From contig CAJNYU010002338.1 in assembly GCA_905331475.1 (NCBI GenBank), forward strand, positions 310,001-374,000: a stretch of DNA of 64,000 nt, given 5' to 3'. The DNA comes from Rotaria socialis. Taxonomy: Eukaryota; Rotifera; Eurotatoria; Philodinida; Philodinidae. Shown one piece after another: positions 1 through 12,974 of this stretch (position 1 is the first letter of the stretch; every line of letters begins with the position of its first letter). The notes under the pieces were generated by a model. The model did no database searches, was not told where the DNA came from, and saw only the letters and a list, made by a program, of their open reading frames with translations. Both the position numbers and the translations under genes were made by a program.

Positions 1-2832
1 GATCAACGTATTTCGAACAATGTGTTTATATTTTACATAAATAAAGAACACAGTAGTATTATGTATTACTATGTAAACTATCCAATAGTGGATTCGTTCA
101 TGACCTATGGCCATGATTTCAGGTTGTTCACGATATTTTTTATGCATTTTCAAATAAAAAATGCTAGACTGACATTCATTTATTTGTTTCAATTCATTGA
201 TATCTTAATACTGGGTGACATTTGACATTGTTTGCAATCACTTCAAGTTTTTAAGTCACCTATCAGCATAAAAAAAATACATCGCTATAGCTATCCATAC
301 TACTGGCTTATCAGAAACTGTTACGAACGGATCGGAATGGTTTTTTTCTGTTTTTGATAGAAAAAGCTCTTTCAAACTTTTGATTGGCAACATCTTTGAA
401 GAATCCATAATGAATTTCTTCGTTACGCTAGCATATTACGATTATTTTAATTATAGAATACAAAAACAGTAAAAATTTTCAACGAAAACTACCAACACGA
501 ATCAATTCGTTGGGTCGCACGATTTCGATATTTGCAATAGTTATAAGTATATTCACTATGCATTCAATAGAAATAAACTGGTTGTCTTTATTCATAAGTA
601 TGAATAACCAAGTTGATATTAATTGAAAAAAATAGAGTATCCCTAACAACTATATGTGTACAATGTTGCCATCAGTTTTTCCTTACAAAATGCTTTTTCA
701 AAACACGAACTAGCCTATAACAACTATATAATAGTTTTCAACATAAAGAATGGCCAAAGCTGATGAATTAATGCAGTCGTTTTGCTAAGATTGATTTGAA
801 AATCGTATATTCTACTATAAAATTATGAATTTATTCACATCCAGTTAGAAATAGATCCGAAATAAATAATCGTAGCCTAAGATTTTTGATCAAGTCCTAT
901 AACTTTAGCCTAAATGCAGAATATTCCAATGTTAGACTTGTGTCTTACTAGATGTTTTCAGTTGCAGTGATGGTTTCAAAAATAAAATTCATTTTTCATG
1001 CTGAACCTATCAAAAGTCTTATGATAACGAAGCGAAAAATGACTTTCTGTCATAATCTATATGTTTGAATCTGTTGTGTACTATATTACATCACATTGGA
1101 TGGCTATTATTCTCTTTGTTAAATCTTTAATTAGATACGAAAATAATCATTTATTTTCGTAATGTTTCAAATTTCGATTTACACATGAATCGGACTCGAT
1201 TTTTTATGCCTGGTCACAAACTACTCAGATGAATTGCGAATGATCTGTTGTTCTAATATTAATTTAGCAATAAAATTTTTTGCGTTTATATAATACCTAG
1301 TGACATATTTCGTTGACAAGAAGTATGTTTTAATCGAGTAGAATCATCGAAAAAAACTGATTCGAATATTTTGCCATTCACCTAATGACGATATATATAT
1401 ACGTGCATTGCGTATAAGTTCGTTCTATTTTTATTCTGTTCCTGTCATATTATGAAATTAACGAGATAAATTCTGTCTCGTTCCAACCATGAGAACTATT
1501 AACATAATTAATTAAAATGAAAGATTTCACTAGGTGTGTCATGTTAGCATTACTGTCAGTATTAAATAATACTAATAGTTACTTAACTAACAATCCTCGA
1601 TATTTTTTCTATTTGTTTTCTTTAAAAGTAGATGAAGAGTGAAATAATTTAATTTAAATAGACTAAAATTTCACTGATTCAATTTTGATTGTTTATTGAT
1701 GTAGCAGTTTAAGCACATCGTTTCTAGCCTTTTCTACCGAAATAAATCCACTGATACCTAAACACCAACTGATTATTCACCATGTTCTTCTACTGTTTAT
1801 TTGTGAGTTTCTAAACTATTTAATCTGACTTTATACCTGTACTTATTCTCATAATCTTGATAACATGTTCTATGAAAAATACTATCGATAGGTTAACAAT
1901 AGTATCTAATAATTTCTTTACGTATCATTATGGTGCACACAGAAAGATAATTATTTCTGAGAGAATTTAATATTTGTTAAATTTCTACTTGATAGTGCTT
2001 AGTTAAGGAAAATTCTGGGCTAAATATCGAGAAATTTTCAAAGCATAGGCGATGATTAAAGTTTTTTTTATGAAGGCTATAAAAAATTTGATATGATTTA
2101 TAAAAATCTAAATTATTAACTAAGTAAAACTGTCATAGATAAGAAAAAAACAACATGTAATTTTCAAATTTCGATGTAGTTTATTTTATATTACTTAAAT
2201 ATTCTTTTTAATTGTTTGTATTGTAAGTAGTAAAAAATAAACGAAAATTAAAAACAAAAACAAAAATTTTTCGAAGAACTCAAAGAATATCAACAGGTGT
2301 TGATTTAATTAGGATGGTTTTTTCTATTGTTTAATTATATATTTACCGTCGTATAAGATTCAATCTCATCGGAAACTAATATCTAAATGAAGTGCAATAA
2401 TATAACATTCGATGAGTTTAGTGGGACAACATTATTGTTATATTTTCCTCCGTTGTATTTAAATTCAACAGATAAGCGAAATAACAAATATTTTCAATTA
2501 TGTACAATTCACATCAACTTTGTATACATATTTATTACTTAATATATCCATTAGCAATATATATTATTATGTAGGAATGAAAATGCTTGAGTACTTTACT
2601 GATTTTATTCGAGCAGTGATCTTAAAAATAAAATAGTCCTTTTTTAAAACTCAAAATTTGTCAAAGTTGAAGCTAAACTCGGATTTCAAATATTGATGTA
2701 GGTTTCTGCTTAGAATTTGATGGCATAATCATTGATGAGCAAACCCATAATAATTTTTTCTCTGTATGGAACGTTAATGTTAAAATAAAAGCGTAAAATA
2801 TTATATAAAATCGTTCGTATCATAAAAAAAAG
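1..2832. other. Gene-free AT-rich stretch
   Basis: I see no credible gene here. The only open frame over 60 codons (22-225, plus) is AT-rich, hydrophobic and unlike any family I know. There are scattered homopolymer A and T runs, and no tRNA, tandem array or mobile-element ends that I can support. Confidence 0.6.
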
Positions 2833-3306
2833 TTAATATTTAGGAGGTTCTGTATTGGAAGACAAGGCTGCATCATAAGATGGAGGAGCGTCTTCTCTGA
2901 TATTATGAACAGAGGCAATGTTTCGTGAGTGTGATGGCGCATTATTTCCCGTTGCATATACTTGAACTCGTATATGTCCTGGATTTTGTGTTACCGTTGT
3001 TACTGTGCGTTGCGTATTATTTGAATTTAATTGCACACAGCATCGAATACAAATGGATAGTACAAGGACACCTGAAGAAATAATTGCAACAATTGCATAG
3101 GTTGGTAAACCACGGCAATCACCATAGTATGAGCCACATGTCTGGCCAGCTAAAGAAAAATTGAACAGATATGGGATCTTTTATCTAATGAAAATGAACT
3201 TACAAGAACAATAATAATATCCCATACTATCATAACACCATTCTGCTGAAACTCCTTTCATTAATGATAATACGATGAATACTACGAGACTGATGGAGCG
3301 AAACAT
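2833..3306 (-). CDS. Small single-pass membrane protein with Cys-rich ectodomain and PY motif
   Basis: Two exons (3204-3306 and 2833-3149) are joined across a 54-base GT-AG intron at phase 1, giving about 139 residues. The start is an ATG followed by a clear signal peptide (residues 1-21, ending VSA). A short ectodomain with four or five cysteines follows (CYDSMGYYYC, then C-x6-C), then one hydrophobic segment (about residues 50-68) ending in an Arg/Cys juxtamembrane motif. The cytosolic tail is polar and contains PPSYDAAL near the C-terminus, a PPxY site of the kind that binds WW domains of Nedd4-type ligases. The layout (signal peptide, small Cys-rich domain, one membrane segment, PPxY tail) resembles Shisa/VOPP1-type adaptors. 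I do not assign orthology. It could act as a trafficking or ubiquitination adaptor, which is inference. Confidence 0.75.
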
Positions 3307-6300
3307 CTTTAACAGATTTTAGTTTTAAATCCAAACAAATGTATGTTTCTCTACAACATAGGACGAAAAAATAGTGACAACAATAAATGCATAGATATAG
3401 TGTGATGTTATTTGATAAAATGAAGACAAAATGGTCTTTGCTTTTGTCATCTATGTGAAAAATGAAGGTAGTAAAAAATGTGACTCGTATTCTACCGAAC
3501 GATGCCTTATCTGATAAGTTTGCTTACATTTATTAGTCACTTAATAATTTCTCATATGTGACGTGAAAAGGAAGTTTAGAGCACAATTAAAATATTTGCC
3601 ATCTTTTGCATCTTTTATTATTATTTTGAAATGAAATTAGAATATGCATTTCAAAAGTATTTTAGAAAGACACAAAAAAATAAAAACGAAGTTCCGATCG
3701 GATGAATTTGAACGCTACAAAGATGAAAAAGAATAACTTTCTACGTAGTGAGAATATATTGCACCACAAGAATATTCATTGTTTAGCCTTCTTCTATTAG
3801 CATATTCAGTTAGTAAACATCGTTAAACTTGTCTGAACATAATTTATATACATATACTCGTGCACTGTTATTAGAAATGTATAACTTAGACACAACATAA
3901 CTGATCAATACGAAATTTCTATCTTTCGTATTGATCAGTATATTCAATTTTAAGTCAGACTAATCGAAAATTACAATCAACTACACGATATATGTTCTGT
4001 CTAATAAATATTATTGCTATTATGCAAACTCAAACAAAGCAAAAATGAAATTTTACGTAGAGAATGACAGTGCAACATGCTCATATATAAGAATCATTAT
4101 CTTCAGAAATATTAGCATAGATATCATTGGTTATTTTCAATGCAAAACTCCTTTCACATGTTTCGTTAGGTGCAATGTTATCTCTCATAAGAACACTTCC
4201 CTTTGACAGTTGAATATAGTTTCATAAGGAATCTAGAAGAAATTAATATTCATATACTCATAAAGCAAACGAATAGATATTTTCTATTTCAACATTCATA
4301 GTTTTCTTCTAATGATTATTTTTTAGATTTTTGAAAATCTGCGATGACAGAATGAAAACTATGATTCATATTTGTTTATATCATAACACGGTTTAAAAAG
4401 AAAAATGATAGTTTTGTAGAATTTGTAATTAAAAACAAAAAAGGAAAAATTTTGATTTTCTAAGAACATTGATAAATCATGATCGGATTGCGTAAGAACT
4501 CTGTTGATTATTACCTTAGTCGATGTCCGAACAAAGCCAACGCTTACTTACCGTTCTCTGATCGATGAACACCGTTGTAATAGTTGGTCATGTAGAGCCG
4601 ATGTAAACTAATCAATATAGAATAGTGTACATAGTGAAATTTTATCTTTTAATTTCGCGAAATATATACTCGCTTTTTTATGAAAATATCTTACTTCACT
4701 GGTGAAATATTACAATGATTTCGAAAGAGTCTATATTTTTCGATCTCTTGATGCGAACACTAACACCAATCACAATCTGATTTTCCTCATCGTGATGTTT
4801 AACATAGAGTGCTGAATGGATTCAGAATACATGCAAAACTAACCTCGAAAAAATACCTCCATTTCGAAAACTATTTCATATCTTTGAGACAACAATAACT
4901 AAATAAAAAGTATACTTTTAAACATTTTTTATTTATTTATTTTTAATAAGAATAGTCTGATTCTATCAAGAGTTTCATTGATGAGACTAATCAGTTAATT
5001 TCTCTTTTTCATAAACTTATTTATGGATGCTCTTGAACACAAAGGCGAAGAAATATTTCATCTTGCTACTAGCTGTTGTTGCATTTTTATCAGCTAGCCA
5101 ATAGAACTACGAAACTTACGAATATTTTTGTTTTTTGTTTTTGACAAACTACTCAACTATGATCATTTCTATTTTTCATTCATAAGCAAATTGAGGTTAA
5201 AAATCGTCCCGAAACTATTTTGATGACAACAAAATATCGATCAAGTCTACTGCTTAATTTCATTTCATGATCATCTCAGTGAGAGATCATTAATAATATT
5301 GATGTTTTTGCCCTATACTCAAATTGGCTGTATTGAGAACGTTTCTCGACATGTGATGTTGTATTTTTAGAGTAGGGAAACGTTGGCTTACGATCGGTGT
5401 CTATTAACAACGGGTAATTTATTGATCACAGAAAATTTGTGATGAAATATATCAAACATAAATAAAAATAATATCAATCAGTTCATCTTGCTATGAAATA
5501 GCGCAAGCAATCAAATGTACTCGGTCCTCTTGTCGACGTCGTTTCGGACCAAATCGATATGTGCACCTTTCGATAGGTTTAAAATAAAAACTCTACATTC
5601 ATATAGGTTTATAAATCATGATTCTTTTTTATTACTAATCGTGATCGATTACTGTTAATGATTGATAGAACCATCATTAAGCCATGTTGGACCTGATAAG
5701 TTTCATAAAATTGATTGTTGAGATCGAGATTTAATGATGACTACTTGAAAAAAAACTCTATTTTCTAATGCTTTTGATGAAAGTGCTAAACCAAGTAGAA
5801 AAATCAATCGATCTTCATCGTCGAACATATTGCTCTCATTGGAATAATTGCAATACCGATTACTATCATTACCATTGTAAGTAATAACGAAACGTACTCA
5901 ATCTGATTAGAACATTATCTGTATAGTCACATGATGATGCTAGTGTAGAAAATGTCAAAAACCTTTTCTCTCAGTTTTTTTCAAATAGTTTCCTCATTGT
6001 TTGTAACAGCCTTGTTGACGAAATTATTTATTTATGAAAATAACAAACGTTGAAGCTACAAACAATTGAAAGCCGAATTCAGTGAGAAAAATAATAATGA
6101 ATAAACACTGATATCTATTGCAAATAGAGAGAAGGTACACATACATTATCTGTGAATTTAACTCTACAATCTGTCGATGACTCATATAGATTTGTTTTAT
6201 GCTTTATTCAAGATCAGAGCGAACAATGTTATTTGCAAGAGTCGTATGCCAATATCTGACGTTCTGAAAGAAAATTATTGCCTGTTGACTACACACGAGA

Positions 6301-6853
6301 TCAATGTCAGTTCTCAACAAATAAAATTCATTGGATTTTATTTAATGACTGCTCTAATCGTAAACGAAATTTTTATCTTCTAAGTAACAAAACAGAGCGC
6401 TAAATTGAAATCCAATTGAACATCTTTTGCTTACGTTAATAGAATAGACTTCTGGTAGTCGCTCATTAAAATGATTTTTATTTGTATTGAATAAGCACAT
6501 AAAAGTTTTAAGCTAGTTGTTTGTCTACACAAACTCTCATGATGTTTCAACAAGTAGCGTGGCTATTCACGTTATTTCAATCTTCAAATTGGCATTTAAG
6601 TGATTGTATATGACTCCAAATTGATTTGGTATGTTTGAATTCGTGAAGAGAAAACTATCAACTAGCCACATGTTACTTTCCCAGTATAAATACAAGTGGA
6701 GCCATAGATTATTGTCATTTTACATTTCGTATTTTAATTAGATACTGTGCAAAAACGTTTTCTATAGCAAAAATGATCTCCCAGAATGTTTTACCGATGA
6801 AAAAGTGTGTGCTCCTGTGACAAGAAAATACTTCTACAGATGTTAGAACTAAT
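3307..6853. other. Gene-free stretch with a short hairpin
   Basis: No gene is supported. The open frame at 6177-6383 (plus) has no family resemblance or splice context. A 16-bp perfect hairpin at 3900-3939 is listed separately. A short frame around 5040-5090 reads like a hydrophobic signal segment but stops at once and is not called. Confidence 0.55.
3900..3939. repeat. Short perfect inverted repeat (hairpin)
   Basis: The stem at 3900-3915 pairs exactly with 3924-3939 around an 8-base loop. The left arm reads ACTGATCAATACGAAA. No gene is adjacent, so its role is unknown. It may be a chance palindrome or a remnant of a small foldback element. Confidence 0.7.
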
Positions 6854-7914
6854 TTAATTCGAAATAGATCTAACCGATGCTCTTTTGATTACTTCATAGA
6901 GAGACATCATTGTTAAATAGTATGGTACAATAGTACAAGCTCGAGGTAAAGATCCTGAGAAGCAACCTCTGAAACCACGTTCATCAATTAGAAGTTGAAA
7001 TGTTCTCCAAAGTGATTGTCGTTTTGCAGCTACTTGAAGACGAGTTTTAAGTACATCAATAGGTTGAGTTAAAAGTGATGTTAAGAGAGACGCGATTATA
7101 GCTGAAAGAGGAGCTACGAGTTGATTATGTTGATAGGGAATGATTCTTTCAAGCTTTGCTTGAACTTGCCAATACATTGTCCAAATAATTGAATTAAATG
7201 GGATCGACATAGAAAGTGATACCATATAACCCTTATAAAAACCACAAAATCCATCGCCTGACCGATAATAAATATCACGAATAATATTGCTAACATGGAC
7301 GCCATCGCGACTTTTAGTAATCATAATGCGTTGTGCTGTTACATCAAGAGGTACTGAAACAGATATCTATTTGTTTTTCTTTATTGTTTGAATTATTTTA
7401 ATAGATAAAAATGATTTACCAGTTAAAGATTGATAAATCAACGCCGCTATACAGCCAGACAATGTACCAGTTATAATATCCCACTGAGCAGAAGAGATCT
7501 GATTAGGTCGATTATTTTTTAGTACTGTTCTCATTTGTTCTAGTATTCCTGTGAAAACAGGTTCGAAAATAAGACTTGACAGACTAAGTGGAAAGCCGCG
7601 ATAGAAACCGCGTACTGGTCCTTCTCTGTACCATATTTGTTTAATCATATGCGCTGTTGATATGCTACCATTGGTACCGGTTTGAAGACGAACCTTAATA
7701 AGACCTAATGGATGAAAACATGTTCGTACTACTAGCGAACTAGCAGTGAGCAGGCTTAGAAATTTTCCCTTGTTCAAATCGTCCCAATACAGTTCATGAC
7801 TATTTCGCTCACGTATTCTAAAACAGAAAACTTTGTTTTTTTAATCACTATATAACGAGAACGAGACAATTAGTCATACCCATGTTTATCTGATGTCACA
7901 TTGATATTATTCAT
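6854..7914 (-). CDS. SLC25A44: Mitochondrial carrier, SLC25A44-like
   Basis: Three exons (7880-7914, 7420-7817, 6854-7353) join in frame to 310 residues, the usual carrier size (human SLC25A44 is about 314). The short N-terminus containing ELYWDDLNKGKF matches the family's conserved opening. Three carrier signature motifs are visible: HPLGLIKVRL (residues 47-56), VPLDVTAQR (145-153) and QPIDVLKTRL (241-250), each followed by the expected loop and even-numbered helix. The first motif lacks the acidic residue, as in SLC25A44. SLC25A44 imports branched-chain amino acids into mitochondria; the substrate here is inferred from family membership only. Introns are 62 and 66 bases. A related SLC25 subfamily cannot be excluded without a tree. 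Confidence 0.85.
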
Positions 7915-9965
7915 ATTTTCATTTGTTTCTTCTAATTAATTTACAGGTCTAGCATAATACTTGCTTGCTTTCCGTTTTTAGAGTGCAAAGAATTTATCAT
8001 TCGTTTTAAAACCCACCACCTAGTCATTAAAAGATAAAAGATGTCGCCGATATTTGCTGTTATACAGGCCGAGATTAATGCAGTTCACATATCGCCATGT
8101 TGGTATATAGAGAGCGAAAGCTGAATCGGCTTATAGAGTCTTTCTATAATTTTTTCGTATATAATGGTTTACGACTGTGCTCGTCTGACTTCGGTATATA
8201 CGAACATATAATGCACAATGCGAGATTTTTACCGTAAACTATCTCGATATGTATCTATAAATAATTATGTTATTTGCGACTCGATAGATATTAAAGTAAT
8301 ACTTTTTCTTCATTTGGTTGATAGATAAGCTTTTCCTGATTGACGAGCATCTCTACGCTACATCTGTACTGGTGTACAGAGTGATGTGATTATCAATTCA
8401 ATTGATTGGTCTTGTCCAGTCTAATGATGAAGAGAACATTTGTTTTCGAATGAATTTATTTCTATTGAAAGTATCATTTGAAATGCCATGAAGTTTTCGT
8501 TAGTCAATGATATGTCCAATCAGACACTGGAAATCGAATTGAATCAGAAGCTGAATGTAATTGATTCAATTGATTAAAGTTTATATACGTACAGTAATTT
8601 GTTCTTAAAAAATCGATGACACAATTGATTATGTACATATTCTTGATCTTACTAGTAAAATATCATCAAGTGTAAAAATCTATTATTCTGTTTACCATTG
8701 CATGAATCAATGTTGTAGCTTCAGAAAAATGACAAGAAAAGTAGACTATTCATCTGATTAAATAAGCCACATATTCGGCATACACGCTACTTATGCTGCA
8801 TAGCATTCTTCTCAAAGCATTCTTAGTTCATTTTGTATTTAAATTCTAAAACATTTTCGATTAAAGGGATGTCATGGTATTGTTGATAAAACTATTAGCT
8901 AATCTTTTTTGTAACAATACAAGAGACACTTTCAAACGCGTTCTCAAAGATATGCTACACATACTTCAGAATTTTCAAACGTATGCTTTGATATTACCCG
9001 TAGGATTCAACTTCATTGATGAATTCCTTTGAAAAAGAACTAGAATGGAAACGTTCATTCGTTCGTTTTATTGTTATCATCATACGTTACTAGATATCCA
9101 ATAATCATGATATCAAGCTTCAGAACTCTCTATTCTAGTTTTCTACCTCGCTTTTTCGTGGACTCAATTCTAATTACATTCGATCGATTGTGAATTTGCA
9201 TAGTGGTCTCATCAAAAGTAATGTTCATATAAGGTAAACGTTAATCTCTTAAATAAAAGCATGGAACTAAAGAGAACCATACATTATAGGAAATATTTTG
9301 TGTGAAGTAACCGTGGAGAAGACTCGTCTTTCAGTTCAAATTTTGTTATGACTTAGTTTAATGTCTACAAACTACTATATTTATGCTGGCCAATGCAATG
9401 AAAATGACGAGAACCAGACATGATACGAAGAATGAGAAATTGAAATCAACTTTCTTTATTTAAGAATAAAACAAACAGAGCTTAATATTGCTTCTATTTT
9501 CTGCTCACTTTAAATCAAAATCTTTTGAAAATTTTCTATAAATGAAAATATCCCTTACTCTTAATTACTATATTTTCAGAACAATCCAAGATCTATCTAG
9601 AGACTTAACGTATAAAAATAAAACATTTCAGAATATGAAAGTTTGCAATTCAGATTTGATAAAACTTAATAGTACTTTTCATCGTCATGCGTACGATTCA
9701 GTAAAACTAAGATATGCATGAAGATAATAGTCTCTCTTAATCAATACCAACAGCAATGCTCACTTTCTTAATTTTAATAGTAATATGTACAGAGTAATAT
9801 TATGAAATATTTCGTTTTACTTCTTGTGTTTCGGCTTCATGTACGACTAATTAATTTTTCATCGTCTGTTAGTGCACTTATTTGTCATAAATATCAGATG
9901 TTTATTTTGTAAAGCAAGAAATAAACAGCTTCGGCAAAAGTCTGCTGGAAAAAACAACTAATAGT
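7915..9965. other. Intergenic spacer
   Basis: This spacer lies between the 5' end of the SLC25A44-like gene and the 3' end of EMC2. I see no gene, RNA or repeat structure in it. It should contain the carrier's promoter, but no specific element can be named. Confidence 0.5.
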
Positions 9966-10832
9966 TTATGATGAAATCAAATTTTGTAATGTCTTTTCAA
10001 CAAATGGAAGAAGATCAGGCATCGATTCTTTATATTTTTGTAAAATTTGTTCCTTAATTATTTTATTGCTATTTTCATTTGCACTTCGTGATTTCATATT
10101 TGCCGACGTTAATAAAATTCCATACAACGCTCGCATATTATTTGGATTAAATTTAATTGTACTAAAATAATAGGCTCGTGCAAATTCATATTTATCGTAG
10201 GAATAACAAATTGATGCATAACGTTCATGATTTAAATGATTGTGTGGATTGATCAGTATGAGTTCTTCAGCACAAAATGCAGCTTTTGCATAATCATGTT
10301 CCAATAAATAAAGTTCGCATAATTCACCCCATGCTTCTTGATCAACCTTAAATCACAGAGAAGAAGAAAAAGAAACTAAAATTGAAACTTTATTATAATT
10401 TACTTGATAAAGTTCTAAATATGTATTTAATTCATTGATTGCATCGCGTATTTTATTTTGTTCTTTTAAAAGACATATTTTTCTTTTATGTATAGTTGCA
10501 TCTGTTTCATTATCCTTTAATAATGTTGAATAAACTTGTTCAGCTTTTTCGTAGTCACCTATCGATTCATCATACATTGCGTTTAATACAGATACACGAT
10601 GACTTGTCGATTTAAATTCTTTTTTTAATTGCTCAAGACATTCAAAGGCAATCGATTGTTGAGAACAATGCAATGCACACTTAAATACTTGTTCAAGTAC
10701 TAACCATTTTTCATCGCCCAATGATGAGAGATTGTGTTTTGATAAGACTGTTTTCCATAATTCAATCACTTCATCGTGAGAACGATAATTCTCTTCGCGA
10801 TATTTACGAAGCTTTTCTATGGCTGATTGCAT
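9966..10832 (-). CDS. EMC2: ER membrane protein complex subunit 2 (TPR protein)
   Basis: Two exons (10404-10832 and 9966-10346) are joined at phase 0 across a 57-base intron (GTAAAT...TTAAG), giving 269 residues. EMC2 is the cytosolic TPR subunit of the EMC, which inserts tail-anchored and multipass proteins into the ER membrane. Diagnostic sequence includes DQEAWGELCELYLLEHDYAK, AAFCAEELILINPHNHL and NPNNMRALYG, all close to conserved EMC2 blocks. The N-terminal half carries the helical TPR arrays (for example GDYEKAEQVYSTLLKDN). Length is slightly below the human protein (about 297), the difference lying in the C-terminal tail. The start ATG is the first in frame and begins MQSAIEKLRKYREEN, which fits the family's N-terminal helix. 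Confidence 0.93.
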
Positions 10833-11654
10833 AGTATTTTAAAATTAAAATAAATAAAAAGTTGATATTCATCATGAATTGTTATTTTATTTATTTAATT
10901 AAACGTTCACAAGAGGTTTATTGGTGAATAAAGGTAACTTATCCGATGTCAGCAGGAACCTGTACACAATCGATAGAGAGAGACATCTATCTTAACTCAA
11001 AAAAATGTTTCACATATTGATAAGTAATATGAGAAGAATATCTATACTTTCTATGGAGAATCATTTCGAAGTGAGACATTCGATACAATGAATTATATGT
11101 GAAAACGTCTGAAATCCTAATCGGTTCAATATGAGATTAGGTAAATAATAGCTCTTACCTTGAGATATTGTTCTTTTAATTTCAATGAAAAACAATCCAT
11201 CAATTTCGTCAAGTTTATTAGATATAGCAAAACAATTTTCATCGAACAAATTCTTTATGGTTACAATCGAATGAGTTGCATTTGATTCAAAGTTGTAATC
11301 CACAGTTATGAAGACAATACTTTATTCGATCTGCTTTACATATCGATAGAATAGAATTCTGATTGAAAAAAAATATATGAACAATTTCATAAGAGCAAAA
11401 TTGTATCTTTTTCATTTACTGATTCACGAGTACGTGTGGATGTATGTCTTCTCATTACCATAGCATTTTTTTACAGATTTAGAAATAGTTATTTTTCGAT
11501 TTACTAATATTAATAGTCGTTAAAGCTTATCTCAATGTTTGCTTTTAGAGTTATACGGATTGTTATTTTTTTTTAATTCTATTATATTAATGAGATTTCA
11601 CTTGGCAATTACAAGAAACATAAGTAACGCATCACTCTTTTCCAATAATTTTTC
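10833..11654. other. Intergenic spacer upstream of EMC2
   Basis: This holds the presumed EMC2 promoter. An 80-codon minus-strand frame (11061-11303) begins with ATG but shows no recognisable domain and no supporting splice partners; I leave it uncalled. No RNA gene was seen. Confidence 0.45.
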
Positions 11655-12273
11655 ACTTACAATGGAGGTGTTGGTACTGTTCATCACGAAAACCGCTCAT
11701 ATTGGTATCAAATGAAAGGTCTCATTGCCAAACTAACAGGGTTAAAATATTAGCGGCCCATAGCTTGCCTAAAGGGAGATATTCGATTTTTCAGTGAATT
11801 TTCTCTGCAGGACCCGCTTTCCCAGCAAAGTCATATTCTCGAATTTGAACCTGAAACTTTGCATGCTTGAAGGTCTCAATGAGACTAGTTTACCAAAAAA
11901 GATTCAAAAGTTTTGGAAAAACTATATACGAGATCTGAATCTCTCAAAATATTGGCGATTTTCTATAGAAGTTGTACATTTTGAGAAATTCAGATCTCGT
12001 ATATAGTTTTTCCAAAACTTTTGAATCTTTTTTGGTAAACTAGTCTCATTGAGACCTTCAAGCATGCAAAGTTTCAGGTTCAAATTCGAGAATATGACTT
12101 TGCTGGGAAAGCGGGTCCTGCAGAGAAAATTCACTGAAAAATCGAATATCTCCCTTTAGGCAAGCCATGGGCCACTTATATTTTAACCCTGTTAGTTTGG
12201 CAATGAGACCTTTCATTTGATACCAATATGAGCGGTTTTCGTGATGAACAGTACCAACACCTCCATTGTAAGT
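11655..12273. mobile_element. Long near-perfect inverted repeat (foldback/MITE-like)
   Basis: The arm at 11655-11950 is the reverse complement of 11978-12273. Both are 296 bases with no length difference and only a few mismatches (for example C/T near the loop and a small cluster near 11750). A 27-base spacer separates them. The termini read ACTTACAATGG...CCATTGTAAGT. The same 70-codon open frame appears on both strands because each arm encodes it; I do not regard it as a gene. No target-site duplication is obvious next to these ends, so the true boundaries may differ by a few bases. Near-identity of the arms suggests recent origin or gene conversion. Confidence 0.85.
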
Positions 12274-12974
12274 ACAATTAAAATGTCTTACGTTAGGAAA
12301 TGAGTTACTCAGTTAAATAACTGTATCGCTTCGAAACGTTCAACTAGCTCTGAATATATTCGGACAACAGTGCAAAGTTTGGAAATGTAGTCAATTACAA
12401 AAGAATCGTTCTTTTAAAATCGTATCCGTGTCGTACAACTACTAGAAGAGACACTAAACAGAAAACAGTAAATCGATTGTCTTATGTAGCCTTCAGAGAA
12501 TATCTAGTAGTATATCAGCAAGTTTTCTTTTTTTCTTCCACGCTCCCTTAAAATTAGGGCTACCTAAGAACTCGTTAGAAGATTTTTAGATAGTTCAATA
12601 CGAAAATATGAATATACTCACCATAGTCAATAGTATCACTTCAAAACTGTGAACTTCGCTTTCAAATTTCAGTTATCCAATTGAATAATGTCTATGAGAC
12701 AAGATATATTGATAAGTATAGAAATTCCTAAAGGTATTCATCTGTTCCATAATTACAAATAATTATAATTATGAAAGAAGTTACAATTAAACTAGAAATA
12801 AATACTATAATAATTGAACTGAAGAGAACTAGTCTCATAATGAATATTCTGTAATATCCATATAACGAACCGTGAATAAACAAAAGATTGTTTTTCTCAT
12901 GTCGTCGATTAACAATCAAATCATTTTATTTTATATAAATTTTACCAAAACACAAAGAAACAACGTTTTGTTTT
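12274..12974. other. Spacer between hairpin element and ankyrin gene
   Basis: No gene is seen. It holds the 3' flank of the minus-strand ankyrin gene. The two small frames around 12728-13057 are antisense or AT-rich noise. Confidence 0.45.

Noticed and set aside
5020-5095. Short hydrophobic signal-peptide-like segment
   Set aside because: It ends at a stop within about 25 codons and no downstream exon could be linked.
7114-7305. 63-codon minus frame within the SLC25A44-like exon
   Set aside because: It is an off-frame shadow of the carrier coding sequence, which has clear motifs.
11794-12134. Two nearly identical 70-codon frames on opposite strands
   Set aside because: They exist because the two arms of the inverted repeat are the same sequence; there is no family resemblance or start context.
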